Part shown: positions 42,301 through 52,150 of the stretch, one piece after another
Numbering within the stretch: the stretch's first letter is position 1
Layout: every line of letters starts with the position of its first letter
Assembly: GCA_034440635.1 (NCBI GenBank)
Contig: JAOTON010001574.1
Coordinates: forward strand, 496,001 to 560,000
Reading direction: 5' to 3'
Source: Lepas anatifera
Taxonomy: Eukaryota; Arthropoda; Thecostraca; Lepadidae
DNA length: 64,000 bases
Made by a program: the position numbers and the translations under genes
Notes under the pieces: generated by a model
Database searches by the model: none
What the model was told of the DNA's origin: nothing
What the model saw: only the letters and a program-made list of their open reading frames with translations

Positions 42301-45300
42301 ATTACCTTAAGCACTGGTGCCTTTGATGCATCAGTTATTACCATCCGAGAACCTGGATCCCGGCAAAGTCCCGCTCAGATCTGGTCCCGGTCGGTCCAGC
42401 ATCGGATCCCTCACCGTGACTCACTGGGACAAGTAGAGCGTCTAGTAACGTGTGTCGTAGGGCTACCACACTGTTTTGGTATATGTGACTTGTATGTGTT
42501 TGAGAGCCCTATTGCAGTGATCTCGGTGCATTATCGCCCTTTATTCCGTGCCAAATAATGCGAAGAAGCGGTGCACCATCGCTTGCGGGTATAAAGCTGT
42601 ACAGCTCTGCAGTATGTGTTGGTGCTCAGGGGTGTCTGACGTGGCCCCTCCCCCTGTTCGGCAGCTTCAGATCAAGGGCTTGTGCGAGGTGAGCGCCGAC
42701 AGGGGCGGCGGCGACTCGGCCGCCACCACGCCCACCTCCTGCCTCTCCTCCGAGCGGCGCGACCGCGAGATGCGGCCCTCGCCTCACAAGTTCCTGCGGC
42801 GGCCGCCAGGCGGCTCCCTGGGCGGCGGTGGGCTGCCTCCGCAGCGGGGAGGCTCGGAGGGACGCAGGAAGGCGCACAGCGGCGGCGGAGAGCGCAAGCG
42901 GTCCGCCTCCCAGGTGCGGCTGTCGCCACTAGCACGTGCTGAGGGGGGGGCTGATGTTCCAGGGGAATGTGGCACCTGCGTTAGATTTGAACTGAGTTAT
43001 CCGTCTCGTGGAGCATACCGAAAAAAAACTTTGGCTTCATGTTTTGTTTTGCACAGCTCGCCTTTCGCCGGGAAACAGCGCTTTATAAGCGTACTTCTTT
43101 AAAAGCGCCGTGATATCTGCTAAGCCACGTCTCTGTATGAACCTACCGGCTGGCGGCGGTTGCGTAGACTTCGGGGTCGGGGAGTTTGGGCTCGAAGCGG
43201 TCGAATCCCGCTCTAAAAACACGCTGCTTCTCCGGGAACGGTGAGTTATGGGACAGTTAAAATATGAAACGTGGGGTATTCTGGTATGCTCTGTCAAATG
43301 GTGATCTCGGTTCAAAGCCCATTAAAAAGGTGCAACGTGCCCTTTAATGGGAGGCTTAACTGGAATGTTGGCCACGAGCTGCATTCCTCGGATGATATTG
43401 AACGTAACATCTGCGCCTCTCCTGATGGGGGTCTTATGGAAAATCCATTAGAATTTGTTTGGATATGTGCAGCTCGTGCCGGGGATGTCATACGATCCAG
43501 TTATAGAACACAAAGAACGCGATGGTTCTAGTCTTAGCGAAACAGTGTCCGTAAATTGTATGCACGGTTTTGGAACACCAATACCACTTTTATGGGATTT
43601 GTATTTTATATTTTGTTTGTGCTGTGCATTTACTTTTTCCAACTAGAATGTTTGCCGAAGCGAACGGGTTGTCTTTACAAGATTTTACAGTTTATATTTT
43701 ACAAAGGCTGTGTAGTATACCCTTAGGGTGGCACTTAGATGGTACTACGTGTATATTTGGGAACATTGAAACATATAGAAGGTCGGATTGGTATTATTTA
43801 CTCGCTGTCAGTACGGCATTCTGAATTAATTTTATGAGACCTATTGCTTGTTTCCTAACGTGGGGAATGTATATTCTGACACACCGTTGTCATATTCCAG
43901 CCAATAACAGTAATTAGATCAGTTAGATTGCAGGATTCACGTGTGATAGCCTTACGAAATTCGTCGTCGTCTTGACTGTAATAGCTTTGGCTCAAATTTT
44001 GGACGGGGTAAACCTTGAGAACGCCGCCTCTTAGGTGTTCTCGTATTAATATACGAGGGACGGCGCTTCGTGCTATCGGGAGACTCTCTGATGACACCGC
44101 ACCGTCCCACAAATCCTGGTGTCGCCCCATGGAGAGGGTCTGGATCCCCTGACAGCTCCGTGCCCTCGACAGAGCCTGGTGTCGCCCTATGGGAAGGGTC
44201 TAGGTTCTCTTGACAGCTCTGTGCCTTCGACAGAGCGTGGTGTTGCCCTATAAGGACTGTGGACCCTCTACCAGCCCTGTGCCCTTGACAGAGCCTGGTG
44301 TCGCCCTTGGAGAGAGTCCAGGTTCTGACAGTCTGCGCCCTCTGCACAGAGCCTGGTGTCGCCGTCTGAAGACGGCCCCTCGGGCGGTGCCGTCGGTGGC
44401 CTGGAGCCTCTCTCGGTGCTCAGCTCGGTTGCCGTGGAGGAGTTCCGCCCCCTGTCTCCCTCGCAGAAGAGGAGTCGAAACGACTCGGCCAACTCAGCAG
44501 GCTTACCGGAGTCCCAGGCCGACGGCGAGGAGCAGGGTAAGCGCGGGGCCGGAGTCTAGCGTAGTGAACTTCTGCGTTGTTTCAGAGCCCAGCGTGGTGG
44601 CTCCCACACCTTGCTGGCTTATTGGATTTACGGTGTGTTGTAGACAAAGCGAGAATATTATATTTTATCAAGGTCCAGCGGGCAGATTTCTATTTATTGA
44701 TCGAGTGGGCAGATTTCTATCTGCCTCATGGTGGACTGGATATTTATCATTTCTCCGCACCTCGGGGAAAGTGTTGTTCAAGATGGTGAGTTGCTCCTCA
44801 CTTTTAACGTGCGAGGGCCTTTTTTAGTTTGATAAGTGTTTTTTTGGGGGGGAGGGGTGGTACATCATGCGATATTTTCCCGTCGTGTTTCCGAATTCAT
44901 ATTATCCAGGGGAATGTCGAGGTTGACACTTCTGGCCGTGAGGTGTTGGGAATTTTACGAATTCACCAAAAAAAGTGTGATCAAAAAAGTAATTCACTAG
45001 CATGATCGTTACAATAATTTCGACAACTGCGCCGACTGCATGGTTCGTCGGATTTCTTGTTATCGCTAACGGTGTTCAGGGAGCAGAAGATGGTGAAGAT
45101 TTCTGCCCGGACGGGTCCGGTTCGCTGGATTTGTTTTGCAGACATCAGCTGTTGCAGAGAGCTGGGCAGTAGAACAGAACTGGCATGACACCGGTTTAAT
45201 TCGGCACAATAAGCGTCATGCTGAAAAGACGGGATAACAAGGGCGAGCTATCGACCGTCTCGCTCTGAGATTGCATCAGCGTGGTTAGGAACCAAAGTCT

Positions 45301-48300
45301 TGTGTCCGTTGTGTCCAATCTGGCTTCTACTTTGCCGGGAAATTCCAGACTGGGATCCTCTTATTCGGCCCCCTTCTTTATTAAGCGGTTGTGTGTAGTT
45401 TCGCTGCGATTGTGGAAGCGGTTTTTAGCGCTTAAGTTGGAATTCGCACGTGTTCAGTTTCACGTTCGTGGGATTAGGTGCTGGTCTTTGTTTGCCCAGG
45501 GTGTTGATATGATGCAATTCACGAGTGTTGTATTCTTAGTTTCGGGTATCTAGTGGAAATCGAAGGCACAATACCGAGCGCTGATTAGCTTCACTGTTGC
45601 GGTGGGGTCGCTATTTCAGTGTGCTTTATCTGACACGGGATTTTTCGGGAGCTATGACACTCCCAAAAGTACTGAATCCGCCTGAGACCAGCCTCAGACG
45701 GGTCACGAAACCTCATTATTACCCTGGTGAGTTTCAAAGTATGTTGTTGTTTTTGTTCCCTCTGGGCCCTCAGCGAGGGCCATAGCCCAGGGACTCCCTG
45801 TGGCGGTAGTAGCCACCGACCAAGGCCGCCACTAGGTCGTCGTCTCGCAGCTGCTGTGGGTCTAGGTGGATTGATCCTGTCAGGCGCAGGCGTACCCCAG
45901 CGAGGGACGGACACCTCAGGAGGATATGCTCAGGCGTGTCCGCCTTCCCGCCTCTATCTAGGCTTTGCCAGGTCCCTTACAACCAGCCTATAGGTATATT
46001 CGTATGATATATCAATCATGATATATTTTACACCACTCTTATATTTCTGAAAGCTAGAAGGTCCTCAAAATAATGTTTTCATGTGGTCAGCAACTGGTGC
46101 CGTGGACTTCCCGCACGATGTGTGAGTTACATCGGTAAGAATCTGCTTTGACATGATAGTCGTGAACTGCAGAAGAGGCTGAACAGAATGGCAGGCCATG
46201 TCCGCGAGGAGGATGTTCCCATAGATTTTTGTGGAGAGAGATGTCTCATCAATTTAGCGTCATGGATTGCATCGGAAATGGGTTTGAAATTGTCGAGTGG
46301 GCAGTAAATTGTAAACGACAGTGAGTGATGGGATTACAGACCCGGGGTTGAAGTGTGGAAAGCAGCATCCCCGGATAGGAGATTTGTTTAATGCATTAAA
46401 TGAATTGAACATCACCAAATAATGTTCCTATGGGCTCTTATGGACACTTGCTAGATCTTTGGAATCATTCTGATCACTTTGGATACATATTCCCAACATT
46501 TCATGCATCAAACAACGGTAACATCGCAAAGCGCACAGCTCGGCTCGTTGAGAGTGTGAGCGCCTCCTGAGTTCGCCGACCCTGGCAGCACCGCTGAGGC
46601 TGCCGGTGGAGCAAGAAGGGCACCATCTTCATAAACGGCTCAGAAGACGGATAGCGGGCCATTAGAGACTGGAGAGCGACGTTCCGGGCCGGTGGTGGAA
46701 TGTTATGAGCTTTGTGTAGCCTACCAGCTGGGGAGACATTGGTCCAACGCTCCGGGGACTTTATTATTTGGTTACATGTTTCCATTGTATAGGTCATAGA
46801 GTGTGAGTGGATTATAGCAGTGTCATGTTTGTCTCGCATTGATTTGGGAGCCATGTTTGTGTGATATGTAACTCGCTTTTGGAGGGAGGGAAAAGAGCGT
46901 ATGTACTGTTTTTAGACTCGCGTTGCTATGCTGATGTGGCCGTTGCGCTCATTCTCAACTGAATTAGGTCACACGGTGTCTATGTTTATGCAGGTGCTGA
47001 ACACTCTTAAGTGCCGATCGTGTAGCTGCGTGCTGGCCCGGTTCTGGGTCAGGCTCCTTCATTCGCCATCCCTGCTACTGTTGAGGCATCACCCTGTCCC
47101 CTCTTCTGCCGCAGACGCGCCCCTGGACCTTGCCAGCTCAAACCACGGCAGTATGGGGTCCGTCTCCACCTCAATGGTCGACCAGCTGATCAAGGTCGAG
47201 CCTATACACCAATCAAAACATCTCAACGTCTCCGTCGATCCGTACGAGCTCTCACATCAAAACGCTGTGGCCGTGGGCCCGGGCGGCCTGTCGCTGCCGC
47301 TGCCGCTGCCGCCTCCGCCGCCGCAGGCCTACGAAGTGGCGCTGGCGGCTGCTGTGGCGGCCGCCACCTCCACCCCGGCCCTGTTCGGACACAGCTCCAG
47401 TCCAGGTGAGGCACGGATGGTGATTCGCCATGTGTAGCCGGTGTGAGTGCTGGCAGCAAGGTTTGTTAGATGTTTTAGCTCACGAATGTTCCCCCGGGTG
47501 TCGCTGAAAATACTGTAGGAGGGGCGCGTTTTAGGAATGTAACGGAAACTACTCCAACGTAGCTCTAACGCTTCCGACGAAAAGCGTCGTGCCTGTTTAT
47601 GAATGCCTTGCTTTTCGAGCGAAATTTGCTGCGCAAAATACCTCATAATTATCGCTTTTCTGTGTGGATGGAAAGTCGTATTTGCTCCAGGGCTGTTCAG
47701 AGATAGCCTTGAGCGAGAAGTCTGTTCCAGGTTTTTGAGAACCAGCACGGGAGCGGGGAGACACGAAAAATAGTTATTTATTCAGGTTTGTCGCCAATAG
47801 GTTTAATAGCACCGTTTGTTGATGTCTGATAAATAGGCAAGGCGATCAGATAGACATACAATATATAGATAGAGCCCATAAATGCAAGCACAAGGTGCAG
47901 TGGCTTGCGACCGCGAAGTCGTGGTTTTGTGTTTAAAGTGCAGTTTAGGATAAATGCCTGATAAGCCATAAAAGGTTGTGTTTCATCGTGGTCTCGATCG
48001 CAGTTTTTATCGGTGATTCACTCGTTTCTATGAAAAATAACTTCTTAAGGCACTGCTTTCATTAGCTTGCGATGGCAATGACTTCTCACCGGTTTTATGA
48101 ATTACTCGTCAGTGCCTTTTCCAAGAATGCGCTAATGTAGACAGGACTTTGGTGGCCGGAGACATGCGTCCTTTCATATGTAGATGGTTGCCATCAGTGC
48201 CTTGAGTGGTGTTCGCGAGTTTGAAGGTTCGTCCGCGGATAGCACGACCCAACTCGTAGACCGAGAGATTACCCCGTCGTTTATCCTGGAGACAGCTGCA

Positions 48301-51300
48301 CGTTTAAGTAGCCGGATGGATAAATGCTGTTCTGGTTCACTCGAAAGGTCACGGGGTCCAGCGACGCCGCTTCTAGTGAATGCAACCTTGAGACATATGC
48401 ACAGACTCCGACAAGAAGTTATCGGCCAGAGCAGGTCATGCACGGATGTCCAGCGTCATAAATGAAGCTGTCGTGGTGGTGGGCTTAGTGAACGTCTCAT
48501 TAGGCGTTTACATATGGCCGGGGTGGTACGGTTCCCGTCGAACTGCGTTCAGCGCTGCTGTGTTGTGGAGATTAGTGGCAAGGGACGCGGTGTTCTCTAT
48601 TCTGTGGTTTCAGTGATACGTCCTGTGCCAGGAACATAACAGACTGCGGTAGCCGGCTGTAGGAGGCTTTAGAGCCAAACCCCCTCAGAGTTGCCACGCC
48701 TTTTATCTGGTCCTGTAGGCTAAACTGTGACACCAAAGCGAAATGTCCGGTGTCCGTGCTGGCATTGTTGGCGCTGATTTTCACCAGCTAGACGCCAACC
48801 TGAGGCCCAGCATATGCTCCTCTGACACGGACGTCCTGTGGGCGGGCCCTGGTGAGACGTTGCATGACCCCAATGGCACATCCCGGAGTAATACCAAGGT
48901 AGCTCAGCCGTAGTGGCCCCCGTCAGCCAGTTGACATAAGGAGATACAAAGACGAGAGCGCAGAAACTCACTTGTCTCCGACAGCTCTCCCCAGCTGTAA
49001 GTGGTCGCCTTGCCAACCCTGACTCAGGACTTTTCTGACAGAAAGTGAGGTATGATGCGGTGTGATGTCATCTAAAGCATGGCCTGAGCGCCAATTGAGA
49101 GTATGTTGTACATGCAACATATAAGCACTGTGGCCGTTAACTGTTTTCACCGTCGAATTAAAGGGAATGTGGCACCTTTATGACGTGATTTTAACTGAGA
49201 TAGCCAAGTTGTAAAGCAAGTCGAAAACCCCGGTACTATACATCTTGGAACTCGATATTTCCGTAGAAAAAAGCTAAAACCTACCCGAAATGTACCTACC
49301 TCTCATGTACCTCTCGCCAGGCGGCCATTGTTGTGAGCTGCTGGTGTGACGACATTTGCTGACGTCACGATGAACATCTGCCAATTGAAGCCCTTGAAGC
49401 GTTTCGAGTATGATAGTGGTTGCCAGATCTTGACATCATCCACAGGGATATATTCATTTCTTTTCCTGGACGAGTATTTTAAAAATCAAAATATTGAGCT
49501 TTTTCACATTTTTCAGGGAAATCACGAGTGGTTTCATTATTTTCGGCTAAAAGTACGCCTAATTAGACTAAATTCCAGGATTCGACCAAGGTGCCACATT
49601 CCCTTTAAGGGCTGTTTGGCGTCGTATCTGCTCATCGAGGGAGTTTTACCAGCTATGCCTATATTGTCTGACATGCACACCGGAGTCGGGGAGGGCAGGT
49701 GGGCCCGGTCCATCACTTTCCATACAAAATTCCCCGGTGTCAACCAAACTAGGTGGAAGTAGAAAATTGTTGTAACCAGCTAATATGGAGGGTAAAAATG
49801 AGCCCAAATGGGATGATTTTTTCACTGCAGAGGGGACAGTCTCCTCTCAGCAGCAAGTTGAAGATTGACTGTCCCCTCACTTCTTCGCCGCTGGCCCGAG
49901 CAGCGCTTATATTGATTGTAATTTCCCGCTACCTTCTCTCGGACAGAGGCTGTCTCTGCAGAAAACCAATACAGTCCTGCTCTTTGGATTCTCCCCCGGT
50001 CCGGTGTGGGACCTCGGCAGTGCCGATGTGCGGTGATTTCTCCCCGGTCCGGTGTGGGACCGCTGTGCGGCGGTGGGCTCCCTGAGAGCCGCGTCTGACC
50101 GTGGTTCGCCTGAGGCCGCTGTGCTGTGGCGGCTGCGGTGGCGTCTGCGGTGGCGAACTCCCAGCACGGCTGGAGGGACGCCGCCGGGTACCCCCGGTCC
50201 GCGCTAGTGTACAGAGACGTCACCAGAGCCCGCCAGAGGGGGCTGGGGGCCGACAGCCTGCCCGCCGTCATTGCTCGGGCATGAGTAATGATCCGCGGTC
50301 TTAACTGATGTCATGCGGTCTAGAAGAAAGCTTGGGCAGAGTTTTTGACGTTGAAAGGTGTTAGTGTCTCTGTTAGCCGCAGTTTCTTTGTGGCTTCTGT
50401 TTGGCACGGTGATTAATGGCTAACCCGCCTGTCTTGGGATAAAAAGAAAGCAATAGAGATGTGTCGAAAGGACGCGGTGATCCCCTAACGGCACTGAGTG
50501 CCCCGTGTCTCGGTAAAAAGCGATCCAAACTGGCAGGGAACGGGACTGGAATACCTCCGACCACTATTCTGTGGCGTAGGGTGTCTATTCGTTCCCTTTA
50601 TGGCGACTCCTGGTCGTTGGTGAAAGACACAGCTGAATAACGTGACCGCGTTTGGATGACGGGACTAAGATGACGAGCGATAATGAACAGTACGCTAGAC
50701 TTTTTTTATTTTGTTTCTTTAGCTTCCCATGCGCGTTTCCCCTTTGGCCTTGAAAAGGACGGAATGTTTTGACTAAATCATATTCTGGAAAATTATTACA
50801 GACTTGTAAAATCAATTGACTGTTTTCGTTAGTTTCCTAAGTTTTGGCCATCTTCTAGGCCATTTTGGCCATCACTAATAACAAGAGAAAAACTAATTGC
50901 CAATGACACTTATCCTCCCATCATGTGACATTGGCACACACCGTACAAAGGCAAGCTTCGAGACCCCTCCTCGGCCTCGTGACCACAAAAATAGCTGCCA
51001 TTTAGGCCAGTGTCATGACGTGGGACGTCCCTGACTCCCACCCACCCCCCCTCCTCCCTCTCTCATCGAGCGCACGACCCTGGTCGGCCCTCAGACAGTG
51101 TTGTCTATACATCCCATCATGACTGCATAATGCTACCAGGGGGGAGGGGGCGACAGCCGCGGCAGGGACTGTGCCGGAGATAGGCACTAGGCAGGTACTG
51201 CCCGCGCCTAGAGTACACATGCAGGACGAGGGGAGCACAGTACGTAGGAGAACAGGATGGTCAGGGAGAAGGAGAGGAGTACAGTACGGCAGGAGTACAG

Positions 51301-52150
51301 GATGAGAGGAGTACAGTACGGCAGGAGTACAGGATGAGAGGAGTACAGTACGGTAGGAGAACAGGATGGAGGAGTGCAGTACGGTGGAGAACAGTATGAG
51401 AGGAGTACAGTACGGCAGGAGTACAGGACGGAGGAGTACAGTACGGCAGGAGAACAGTACGGGAGGAGTACAGTACGGGAGGAGTGATACACCGAGGCCT
51501 GCAGATGCAGGAGGGGAATGAACTCAATAGCTTCTGAGATGTGTTGTTTGGAAAAGTACGCGTTTTTTTTAAGAATCTCCCTCGATTGTTCTCGATGATC
51601 TGTGCGTATTCAAATCTCGACCTGGGCTCGTGTCTGGGCCAGTTGCCTGGGCATTGACAGCCGGGGTCCCTTCCAACAGGGAACAGTCGGTGATGCCATA
51701 TGACCTCAGCAGCTGGTGCTTCTTTAACCCCCCCCGCCCCCCGCCCCCACCACCGCCCTTAAATTGCTATCGACCAGTAGAGCCAGAGTTACAATTTAGC
51801 AGCGTTTTCCTTTGTCTTCACGTGATGTGTGTGCGTGAACAGCTGCCGACTCCCGCCGCGGGTCCTCGTCACGAGGTTTGACCCGGTATCTGACCCGGCT
51901 GGTGTCTCCGGACAGTGTCGGCCGTCTCGGACACCGACCGCAAGCTGTGGTCAGAGGAGAACATGGAGCAGGCCCTGGAGGCGCTGCGCACCTCGCGCAT
52001 GTCGCTCTCCAAAGCCTCCTCCGTCTACGGCATTCCGTCCACCACGCTGTGGCAGCGCGCGCACAAGGCCGGCATCGGCACGCCCAAGAAGGAAGGCAGC
52101 AACAAGAACTGGACCGAAGAGGACCTCCAGCTGGCGCTCAACGACCTGAG
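36171..52150 (+). CDS. psq: BTB-pipsqueak transcription factor, partial split gene (5 exons)
   Basis: A sequence-specific nuclear regulator: in insects, pipsqueak binds GA-repeat sites through tandem psq helix-turn-helix repeats and multimerises through an N-terminal BTB domain, acting with GAGA factor and Polycomb complexes (family knowledge). Exons at 36171-36359, 42665-42913, 44350-44536, 47115-47405 and 51916-52150 total 1151 nt, about 383 residues, with GT-AG borders and matching phases (0, 0, 1, 1, then 2 at the last donor). Seen here: second half of the BTB, a low-complexity linker, one full psq repeat and the start of another. The first BTB exon and later psq repeats were not found. 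Introns are 6305, 1436, 2578 and 4510 bp and carry MITEs, a LINE fragment and VNTRs. Another BTB-psq family member is the main alternative. Confidence 0.72.
37117..37191 (+). other. Small intronic ORF in a GC-rich block (24 codons)
   Basis: An ATG-to-TGA frame of 24 residues (MHGGESREDSGGAGCG, then TGGGILSS) lies in a CpG-dense block inside the first psq intron. Its Gly/Ser/Glu composition resembles the psq linkers, but it has no splice-site support and no homologue I know. It could be a chance ORF or part of an alternative promoter/leader. Confidence 0.15.
38193..38396. repeat. 23-bp tandem repeat, 9 copies
   Basis: The core ggaggatctg recurs exactly every 23 bp at 38201, 38224, 38247, 38270, 38293, 38316, 38339, 38362 and 38385, with variable sequence between (aggtggactgac, aggcagactggc). 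Units are stop-free on the minus strand, producing a 153-codon artefact ORF. Confidence 0.95.
40449..40545 (+). mobile_element. Diverged fragment of MITE family M2
   Basis: It shares the block accctatggcgttgactgg plus aaagaa(g/a)tg with the intact copy at 27598-27735, preceded by a comparable G/C-rich left part (ggaactaggagg...cccccc). Ends are uncertain; it may extend to about 40740, where acgatac...ccgg has no clear matching inverted end. Confidence 0.5.
42665..42913 (+). CDS. psq: psq exon 2 in window: end of BTB and low-complexity linker
   Basis: 83 codons, phase 0 to 0. The acceptor lies after a pyrimidine-rich cccctccccctgttcggcag. It begins LQIKGLCEV, the conserved last helix of the BTB and a direct continuation of exon 1 (ADQ|LQIKGLCEV). 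The rest is a Gly/Arg/Ser-rich linker (SSERRDREMRPSP; GERKRSASQ), probably disordered. I place the donor at CAG|GTGCGG (42914) because from about 42955 the sequence becomes a TTAA-element fragment. An alternative donor, GAG|GTGAGC, just after GLCE (42689) is strong and would make a very short exon by skipping the linker. Confidence 0.78.
42955..43100 (+). mobile_element. Fragment of TTAA-element family T, abutting psq exon 2
   Basis: ggggaatgtggcacct followed by a gatttgaactgag block matches the left ends of the elements at 49158 and 57069 (gggaatgtggcacctttatg, then gattttaactgaga). It lacks the TTAA left flank and the right end. It lies 42 bp after the predicted exon 2 donor, and the exon's reading frame stays open through it to 43102. 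Confidence 0.7.
43101..44114. other. psq intron sequence without other features
   Basis: AT-rich unique intronic sequence between the T-element fragment and the 60-bp repeats. Short ORFs only. Confidence 0.5.
44115..44365 (+). repeat. 60-bp tandem repeat overlapping the exon 3 splice acceptor
   Basis: cctggtgtcgcc (one copy cgtggtgttgcc) recurs at 44115, 44175, 44236, 44294 and 44352, spaced 60, 61, 58 and 58 bp. Copies 2-4 are each preceded by tgcc(c/t)t(c/t)gacag|agc, a splice-acceptor-like string; copy 5 is the acceptor ctctgcacag|AGC with the first bases of psq exon 3. The intron-exon junction has been tandemly duplicated upstream, or an intronic repeat has become the junction. Spacing is not a multiple of three, so upstream acceptors would shift the frame. 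Confidence 0.88.
44350..44536 (+). CDS. psq: psq exon 3 in window: Ser/acidic linker
   Basis: 62 codons plus one base; acceptor ctctgcacag, donor CAGG|GTAAGC, leaving phase 1. It encodes a Ser-, Gly- and acid-rich linker (SLVSPSEDGPSGG, then FRPLSPSQKRSRNDS), with SP sites and a basic KRSR patch that could contribute to nuclear localisation. Joined to exon 4 the shared codon becomes GAC (Asp). The first 15-20 bases of this exon and its acceptor are the last unit of a 60-bp tandem repeat (see 44115-44365). Confidence 0.75.
44537..45774. other. psq intron sequence
   Basis: Starts with donor GTAAGC. A possible acceptor at 44585 (gttgtttcag|AGCCC) would give a phase-compatible short frame, but a 49-bp intron and no donor make it unlikely. 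The rest is unique. Confidence 0.45.
45775..45975 (-). pseudogene. LINE ORF2 C-terminal fragment, minus strand
   Basis: The minus-strand frame reads GGKADTPEHILLRCPSL, then RLRLTGSIHLDP and LVAALVGGYYRH, and stops in TGA near 45774. The D-T-x-E-H-x-L-x-x-C-P pattern is the Cys-His segment at the C-terminus of jockey/I-type non-LTR ORF2. Upstream domains are missing, so this is a 5'-truncated copy inside a psq intron, antisense to the gene. It differs from the LINE fragment at 28420 in sequence. Confidence 0.78.
45976..47114. other. psq intron sequence
   Basis: Unique sequence; a 117-codon minus-strand ORF (46501-46854) has no recognisable domain. It ends in a good pyrimidine tract and acceptor for exon 4. 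Confidence 0.45.
47115..47405 (+). CDS. psq: psq exon 4 in window: linker with PLDLA and IKVE motifs, Pro/Ala runs
   Basis: 97 codons, phase 1 in and out; acceptor cccctcttctgccgcag, donor CCAG|GTGAGG. The translation starts (D)APLDLASSN, which contains PLDLA, close to the PxDLS site for the corepressor CtBP. It continues VDQLIKVEPIH, where IKVE fits the SUMO consensus (hydrophobic-K-x-E). Then come a Leu-Pro run, a PPPPPQ stretch and an Ala-rich AVAAATS region typical of disordered regulatory segments. Phase and composition support it as coding; the two motif functions are inference. Confidence 0.8.
47406..49157. other. psq intron sequence
   Basis: Unique sequence after donor GTGAGG; ORFs up to 139 codons run antisense through exon 4 and have no family match. 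Confidence 0.45.
49158..49608. mobile_element. TTAA-element family T, intact 451-bp copy
   Basis: Left end TTAAAGGGAATGTGGCACC (49158) and right end GGTGCCACATTCCCTTTAA (49608) are perfect inverted repeats over 19 bp, bounded by TTAA. The interior is AT-rich with no transposase; ORFs are short. TTAA borders point to a piggyBac- or Kolobok-type target duplication, but the terminal bases alone do not decide. Related copies are at 57069-57738 and 42955-43100. Confidence 0.9.
49609..51237. other. psq intron sequence; GC-rich 49980-50290
   Basis: Apart from the candidate coding frame at 50114-50284, the GC-rich block holds a direct repeat: tccccggtccggtgtgggacc at about 49992 and 50041 (49-bp spacing). 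The remainder is unique. Confidence 0.5.
50114..50284 (+). other. Candidate alternative exon or chance ORF (56 codons to TGA)
   Basis: A stop-bounded + frame reads an Ala/Val-rich stretch (AVAAAVASAVANSQHGW), then RDAAGYPRSALVYRDVTRAR and LGADSLPAVIARA, ending TGA. Codon choice is GC-ending like the psq exons, and a tgag| acceptor at 50114 would join in the phase of exon 4. But the acceptor lacks a pyrimidine tract and no donor precedes the stop, so it would have to be a terminal exon. Two other frames here are also open on either strand because of the base composition. Confidence 0.25.
51238..51490. repeat. 31-32-bp tandem repeat, about 7 copies
   Basis: gt(a/g)cagtacgg recurs at 51279, 51311, 51343, 51374, 51405, 51436 and 51468. 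Each unit is itself a near-doublet of a 16-bp ggagtacagtacgg-like half. It is stop-free on the minus strand in more than one frame (88-94-codon artefact ORFs). It lies about 430 bp upstream of the psq DNA-binding exon. Confidence 0.92.
51916..52150 (+). CDS. psq: psq exon 5 in window: pipsqueak helix-turn-helix DNA-binding repeat
   Basis: 78 codons, entering in phase 1 (acceptor ctccggacag), leaving in phase 2 at GAG|GTAGGG. It contains a complete psq-type HTH: KLWSEENMEQALEALR (helix 1), MSLSKASSVYGIPSTTL (helices 2-3, with the hallmark ASxxYGIPxxTLxxR) and WQRAHKAGI, then the linker TPKKEGSNKNW and the first helix of a second repeat (TEEDLQLALNDLR). Tandem psq repeats with this linker are characteristic of pipsqueak. 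If the donor is ignored, the next codon is TAG, so unspliced RNA would terminate here. Confidence 0.92.

Larger units (their letters stand above)
36360..42664 (+). other. psq intron (6.3 kb) with repeats
   Basis: Bounded by GTAAGA and a pyrimidine-rich CAG acceptor. Besides the elements listed separately (37117, 38193, 40449), it has a CpG-dense patch at 37860-38150 with overlapping Ala/Pro/Arg ORFs, and a stretch at about 40820-41190 with repeated tgacct/aggtca half-sites that recall dispersed repeats, although no second copy lies in this window. Confidence 0.6.

Noticed and set aside
43170..43235. tRNA-like ggtcgaatcccgc
   Set aside because: No acceptor-stem pairing or A box at the right distance.
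44586..44631. Short psq exon after tttcag at 44585 (EPSVVAPTP)
   Set aside because: It would leave a 49-bp intron and lacks a good donor; exon 3 joins exon 4 in correct phase without it.
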